Source: Fragilaria crotonensis (taxonomy: Eukaryota > Bacillariophyta > Fragilariophyceae > Fragilariales > Fragilariaceae). Taken from it: DNA of 22,488 bases. Shown piece by piece: positions 17,851-22,488 of the stretch. The position numbers and the translations under genes were made by a program. Within the stretch, counting starts at the first letter, position 1. Each line of letters starts with the position of its first letter. The DNA lies in the NCBI GenBank assembly GCA_022925895.1, contig JAKSYS010000814.1, positions 1 through 22,488 of the forward strand. Reading direction: 5' to 3'. The notes beneath the pieces were generated by a model. It did no database searches and was not told the DNA's origin. It saw only the letters and a program-made list of their open reading frames with translations.

Positions 17851-18572
17851 ATGCGTCTCTCTATTGTTTCCGCTGTTATCGTTGCCTGCGCAGGCAGTGC
17901 TGCTGCCTTCACTGTACCAGCAACTTACGGCAGACAATCTGTTGCTGTTTTCTCGGCAGTAGCTGGAGAACCAGCCGCCGAAATTGAGGCCGTGCAAGCG
18001 CCTGTCGAAGACATTGATGTACCAACCAACCTTCCCTCTGAAGTTGGTATGGACTATGTTCCCCTTGCAACCATGTTGGCGACTGGCCAATTCGAAGAGG
18101 CTGACCAATTCACTCGTGATGCGTTGATCGAGCTCGCAGGATCCAAGGCAGCAGGACGGAATTTTGTGTACTTCACCGAGGTGAAACGGATCCCGTCGAC
18201 CGACCTGGCGACGATCGAGCGACTTTGGACCAAGTTCTCAAAGGGAAAGTTCGGATACTCAGTTCAAAAGGTAAGTTTAAATCGATGCTGGATGAAATTC
18301 ACGGCATTATTGGATGACTGGTCTAAACGTTGCTTTTCCTCCATCCGACAGAAAAAGTGGAGACAAGCCAAGGGTGACTTTGAGGCATTCTGTCGCAAGA
18401 TCGGCTGGACCACAACGGATGGTGAGGTTGAGCGCAAGAAGAAATGGTTCGGTGCCTCTGAATTTACCTATGATCTCAAGAGGCGCCGGAGGGACACTTG
18501 CCTCTCACAAGTGCCCTGCGTGGAACATCATTGCTGAAATCTCTGCTAAACCACCCCGTGGGACAACGATGA
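17851..18572 (+). CDS. GUN4: GUN4-domain protein, plastid (tetrapyrrole synthesis regulator)
   Basis: GUN4 binds protoporphyrin IX and Mg-protoporphyrin and stimulates Mg-chelatase, the first committed step of chlorophyll synthesis. The start chosen is ATG 17851 because it opens directly into a signal peptide (residues 1-19) ending SAAA, then F20 in FTVP, the diatom plastid-import signature. The GUN4 core starts near residue 67: MDYVPLATMLATGQFEEADQ, IPSTDLATIERLWTKFSKGKFGYSVQK, GWTTTDGEVERKKKWFGASEFTYDL and, in the next frame, APEGHLPLTSALRG, all in the family order. An intron lies at 18271-18351 (81 nt, GTAAGT...CAG, phase 0). The frame breaks at 18478-18482 (one missing A). In the corrected frame the first stop is TGA 18570-18572; if one G at 18560-18562 is extra, the protein ends instead at TAG 18589-18591 with DNDDWQKEP. 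Convergent with the NTT gene. Confidence 0.93.
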
Positions 18573-18737
18573 CTGGCAGAAGGAACCGTAGACGATATCA
18601 CGTTTGCTCATCACAATTTGCTGGTACTAGTAGGTAGTCTAATTTGGGAGGATCTGTAGATTTACCATCACGCTACTAATTTTCACCTCCATGCCAGTCT
18701 AGATTTTGCACGAACAAAAGAGGAAGTTATCGGTCGC

Positions 18738-20635
18738 TTATGCTGCATCTGGTGCCTTCATGGCCTCTTCAAATTGTGTCGCTAGCGAATTTGCAGCACG
18801 CAACCACAGGAAAACCAATCCGCCTAAGATTGCCGCTAGGTACTGCAAGCGTTCGTGGGTTAGAAAGGTTTTTGGTGCATGAAGACAACACATGAACAAC
18901 ACAACTTACCGGAGTCGCTGCGGCAAGACTGCCAACTCCAAAGATCAAGATCTGTTGAATCATGGCACCGCCACTCTTGCCAAGTGGATTTCCTACAACA
19001 TCAATAGCTGCTTTCCCCTTCGTCTTCGACTCTTGATCCAGGGGAATATAAGCCATTTCCTTGCAAGGGTCAAACAAACTGTACTTCGTGCTCTTGCTGA
19101 GAATGTTTTGAATTGCCCCAACAAAAACGGCAAGCATGAGTGGTGTCGTGCCGAACATCGCCGCAACGGGTCCCAGGGAACCTGAGAGCATATTGAGGGC
19201 AAAAAAGGCTAGGCCTGTAAACCCAATCATCGATGGAGTCACCATGGCCGCCGTGCGCCAGCCGAATCTCTGGAAGATGGCACGACCAATAAGCATCATG
19301 AAAAGGGTAACAGTTCCCATCGCTGATGAAAAGTTACCCATGAATGCAGAATAGTCGTTTGGATTGGGGAAGGCCAACTTTGTATCAGTGTTAGAACCAA
19401 GAAATAAACACACATGATCCAAAACGGGACGAGACTTGTCGGTACATACCTTGAGCTTCGACTTCCAGCTAACCTCGACGAGGTTGATACACATACCGTA
19501 CCCGATCACTAAGGTCGCCAGATTGCGAATGTATGGAGAGTTCATAAGGAAGGTTGCAGACTCGGAGTGTCATTTTGACCTTCTTCTTCGCTGCCGCCTT
19601 CGTCACAGGTTTGTCTTTGATGACATTCTTCAACATCCATGTGTAAGTGGCAACAAGAACGCCACCTGACGCAACGACTGCTCCCATCAAGTACCTCAGA
19701 GAAACAGCCCACGGATCGGCACCAGGTCCAAGACCAGCCCGCAACCCAGACACCCATCGAACGTACTGACCAGAGAAAATCAACGCGACGTTTGCACCTA
19801 AACCAAACAAAGGATCTGCGGGGACAAGTATACGTTGCAAATTGTGAGGTGGGGTTCCAGCCATCATTCCAGGTCATCTCCTACAGGAGTACTTACAGTA
19901 TTTCTTCGCCTCTTCCACAGTTGTCACTTCATTAGCAAACCCCAAAACAACAATGATGTAACGACACTTCCCACATTTCTGCCAAGACGTAGAACATGGC
20001 AAAACTCCAGTTCTGACAATTGCCAACGGCGCTGATGCGCCCGCGGGCAGCAACAAGGCTATTTTGTCCACCAAGGCATGCGGATGCAGAAATGCATTGT
20101 TGGGATAGATAACGAGCGCAAACGATGCAAAGAAGATGAGAAATGGAATAACAATAGCATAGAAAACGTTCCTCTGTTCCATGCGGTCGCAAAGTTTGGA
20201 ATACAGGGCAGCAAAGCCAATCGCACTCGGAAGGTTGCAATACGTCTTTAGGAATGGAATGACTTCTGCACCACTCTTGGGAGCAGTGACCAGGAGAACA
20301 TCCTTGGTGTCTCTCAATACCGTGTAGTTAAAGAGGATGCAAAAGAACATCACCGCCAGTGGGATTAGCTTTTTTCTTTCCTCCGCCGGAGGAATACCAG
20401 CTTTGAAGCGGCCGATGAATCCTTTCTTTTCTTCTTCTGGCGCAGATGCGGTTGAAGACATGCCAAGTCTCTTCCCTGTGCGGCCGCGGTGGGCAATAGG
20501 GCTCTTGAATCCCATGGATGTGCCGACTGACATGTGCAAGCCAATAGCCAAGTGAGGAACGGCCGTGAATGCATTCCCTCGGGAGTTCAGGGCGGCGAGA
20601 ATTGCCACCCCGAGGCATTGCATCATTCTAACCAT
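18738..20635 (-). CDS. NTT: Plastid-type nucleotide transporter (ATP/ADP translocase, TLC/NTT family)
   Basis: Multi-pass membrane protein of the NTT family (chloroplast and Chlamydia/Rickettsia type), which exchanges ATP for ADP or moves other nucleotides across a plastid membrane. Start ATG 20635; signal peptide ending GNA, then F23 in FTAVP. Family blocks: FNYTVLRDTKDVLLVTAP, GAEVIPFLKTY, LPSAIGF, NWSFAMFYVLAEMW, GFANEVTTVEEAKKYY, LFGLGANVALIFSGQYV, YGMCINLVEVSWKSKLK, DPCKEMAYIPLDQESKTKGKAAIDV and LGKSGGAMIQQ. Three introns: 19896-19816 (81 nt), 19449-19378 (72 nt) and 18909-18843 (67 nt), all GT-AG. The last exon ends at TAA 18740-18738. The frame breaks four times: 20011-20012, 19970-19972, 19937-19943 (single missing bases) and near 19558-19564 (possibly a lost AG from AGAG). 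Substrate preference cannot be read from sequence alone. Confidence 0.95.
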
Positions 20636-21284
20636 TGCGGAGTGGCCTCAAGCGGTCCTCAAGAGGTGAATACGTTGCTGGCACCTCGATGCGATTTTTT
20701 CAATCGAAGGATGTTGTGTGATGGTGTCGAGTGTGTGATGCGTTGATTTGCCAAAAAAACAATACGAACGAACGGTGAGAAGTGGAACAGTCAGTGGAAA
20801 CAACTGGTGATAGATTCTCTTCTACTGGGTGGTTGATGGCCGATGGCCAGCTGATGGCTGATGGCAAAGATACTAACGGTACTCAATACCGGAGTACTAC
20901 TACGTCGTAGAAGTCTACCACAGCAATCAAGTACGGAGGGTTAGTACTAACTACCGGTACATTCATGGATCTTTACGTCTACTGTTTAACATTCACTATA
21001 TTAAGGTATGTACATCCGTGTCCATGATCGTTTTCTCGATCATGCGTAAATCATACCCGCAGATTCAATTTTCAAGTGAAACGATGTCGTCATCATGACA
21101 TATCTTGTGGCATCCACGATGTGAATTCCACGTGTAAAGTGACACAAGCACTTTGAGTGTGTCGAACCGTGATTTCGGATTCTGCATGCGAGCGTGCGAG
21201 TTGTTTTGAGTTTTACGTCGACCGGTCCTCAACTGCTGTCATCAGCCAACAATCACAAGTGACTGCGCATCAAGTCAACTGACG
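20636..21284. promoter_or_regulatory. Divergent intergenic region between NTT and the NPPY-protein gene
   Basis: About 650 bp with no supported gene. It contains short GATGGC-type direct repeats around 20836-20861, AGTAC-rich motifs at 20880-20970 (for example CCGGAGTACTACTACGTCG) and a perfect 8-bp inverted repeat, CATGATCG at 21023-21030 with its complement at 21037-21044. It should contain the promoters of both flanking genes. Confidence 0.45.
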
Positions 21285-22231
21285 ATGGCCGAACCGACGT
21301 TCGCCCTGAATCCCCATCATTAGACGAGCTGCTTTCCACATGTCATCTTCTGAAATATGGCCTCGACCCTTCCCTACAAGGTTGATTACAACGATCACTT
21401 GAAACCCCGGACGTTGCCTATCTCGATATCTGCCCAATTCTCGATTACATTTCCGAAAAATCAAGAGAAAGCCATTGCATCTACGATCCTTACTTCTGCA
21501 ACGGCCGTACCAAGAAATTGTTGCGTGAGTTGGGGTTCTCGAATGTCGTTCACGAATGTCGAGACTTCTATCAAGACGTTGAGAATCAAACAGTTCCTGA
21601 CCATGACACTCTCGTGACGAATCCTCCATACAGCGATCAACACAAGGAAAAGTGTCTAGAATTTGTGATGGAGCAGCTACACACGAAAGGTCGACCATTC
21701 TTTATACTGATGCCAAATTATATTGCGGCTCGAGAATATTATCGAAAACTAGTTGAAAAGGTATGCTCGAGCACATTTTCCACAGTGATGAGAGAGAGCC
21801 CCATGTGTAACTAACTCCTTTTGGTTGCAACCCAGGACGATCACGCCGAAGATGTTGTCTATTTGCTTCCATCAATCCCGTATGAGTACGATCACCCTGA
21901 AGGGACTGGAAAAGCCGAATCACCGTTTAGTTCCATATGGTTTTGTGGAATTGGCAAACATAGGGTCGCGGATATCAAACGATGCAATGTAGGGAAGGCC
22001 ACGTTGGTAACAAACCTCCAGGAGTTGCGAGATAACAAGGCGATTCCTACCAAAAAGCGACCTAATCCTAAGCAACGAAAGAAACGAAAAGCTCATGCAC
22101 TCAAAAGTAGCACGGACGCTGCATCATCGCTCCATCCACAGGCGACGGTGACCAATTCGGCAACGGCCGACCGGAAAGGCAAGAGTAAACATCGAGACGA
22201 ATCTGGAAAACGCACCAAAAGGCGATTCTAG
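21285..22231 (+). CDS. Methyltransferase-fold protein with NPPY motif and lysine-rich tail, function unknown
   Basis: Starts at ATG 21285 (MAEPTFALNP); stop TAG 22229-22231. The readable core runs DVAYLDICPILDYI, IYDPYFCNGRTKKLLRELGF, then PDHDTLVTNPPYSDQHKEK and RPFFILMPNYIA. NPPY after a hydrophobic strand is the catalytic motif IV of N6-adenine/glutamine-type methyltransferases; IYDPYFCNGRT sits where motif I (DPFCGSGT-like) would be. I recall similar proteins in other algae and protists but no assigned function. An intron lies at 21761-21835 (75 nt, GTATGC...CAG), joining KLVEK to DDHAEDVVYLLPSIPYEYDHP. The tail (KKRPNPKQRKKRKAH, GKRTKRRF) is strongly basic and could be a nuclear or nucleolar signal. 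The frame breaks at about 21319-21321, 21380-21382 (one extra base) and 21402-21409. Confidence 0.75.
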
Positions 22232-22488
22232 CTAGCATGGTGGTATTCAGTATTCTATCGTAAATCATAATGGACATACTCAAGTGCTTGAGAGAGACTG
22301 TACTCGTAGAGAATACAGGAAGACTGGAGTGGTGCTCGGTGCTCGGCGATCGCAATTGTACATACCAGATACACTGGTATTGAAGAGCCTGCGGCTTGTA
22401 CAGTATGTGAGATATTGAGGAAGAAATAACGAGATTACTGGTACAGTAGACAGTAGACTACTGTAGTCGACGACCGGTCGCTCAATTG
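22232..22488. other. Right-edge noncoding sequence
   Basis: About 260 bp after the last stop. No gene is supported. It ends with TACTGGTACAGTAGACAGTA and CTACTGTAGTCGACGACC (from 22436 on), again the AGTAC/ACTGTA-type vocabulary seen in other intergenic stretches here. Confidence 0.45.

Noticed and set aside
21023..21044. 8-bp inverted repeat as a terminator or RNA element
   Set aside because: A single short perfect palindrome with no other support in a 650-bp intergenic region; listed only in the region entry.
1..22488. CRISPR array, bacterial operons, tRNA or rRNA genes
   Set aside because: No regularly spaced repeats, no Shine-Dalgarno-driven gene clusters, and no cloverleaf or rRNA sequence recognised; introns and plastid presequences show a nuclear eukaryotic region.

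Overview
This is a nuclear segment of a eukaryotic alga, most likely a pennate diatom such as Phaeodactylum tricornutum (inferred from gene content and style; no database was searched). The signs are short GT-AG introns (57-81 nt), compact gene spacing, a diatom-type Ty1/copia retrotransposon, a PTS1-tailed acyl-CoA oxidase, and three preproteins with a signal peptide followed by phenylalanine at the predicted cleavage point, the diatom signature for import into a complex plastid.

Layout. 1-833 (+): 3' part of a pentatricopeptide-like gene. 866-3104 (-): peroxisomal acyl-CoA oxidase, convergent with it. 3405-11152: a complete copia retrotransposon with two 363-bp LTRs that appear identical and a 5-bp target duplication, lodged in what was a roughly 600-bp divergent promoter region. 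11449-13737 (+): THUMP-type RNA methyltransferase that seems to carry a second methyltransferase-like domain. 14090-14792 (-): plastid-targeted coiled-coil/PDZ protein. 14971-15732: a 762-bp TA-flanked element with perfect 28-bp terminal inverted repeats resembling plant Stowaway MITEs. 16042-17116 (+): 2-oxoglutarate/Fe(II) oxygenase of the isopenicillin-N-synthase-like family. 17851-18572 (+): plastid GUN4. 18738-20635 (-): plastid-type nucleotide transporter (NTT), convergent with GUN4. 21285-22231 (+): NPPY-motif methyltransferase-fold protein with a lysine-rich tail.

The most important caution for a reader is that every protein-coding gene has its reading frame broken one to four times, about 23 breaks in total. 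Most look like a single missing base in a short homopolymer, and the conserved protein continues in the next frame each time. Such breaks in unrelated housekeeping genes point to an uncorrected long-read sequence, not to pseudogenes. Gene spans below therefore run across the breaks, and each entry says where the frame changes.

Functionally the right half is plastid-oriented: GUN4 (tetrapyrrole synthesis), NTT (nucleotide exchange across a plastid membrane) and the PDZ protein lie within 6.5 kb. I see no operon-like or dedicated novel system. The unusual items are the Stowaway-like element, a hydrophobic segment inside the retrotransposon Gag-Pol, and the apparent double-methyltransferase THUMP protein.
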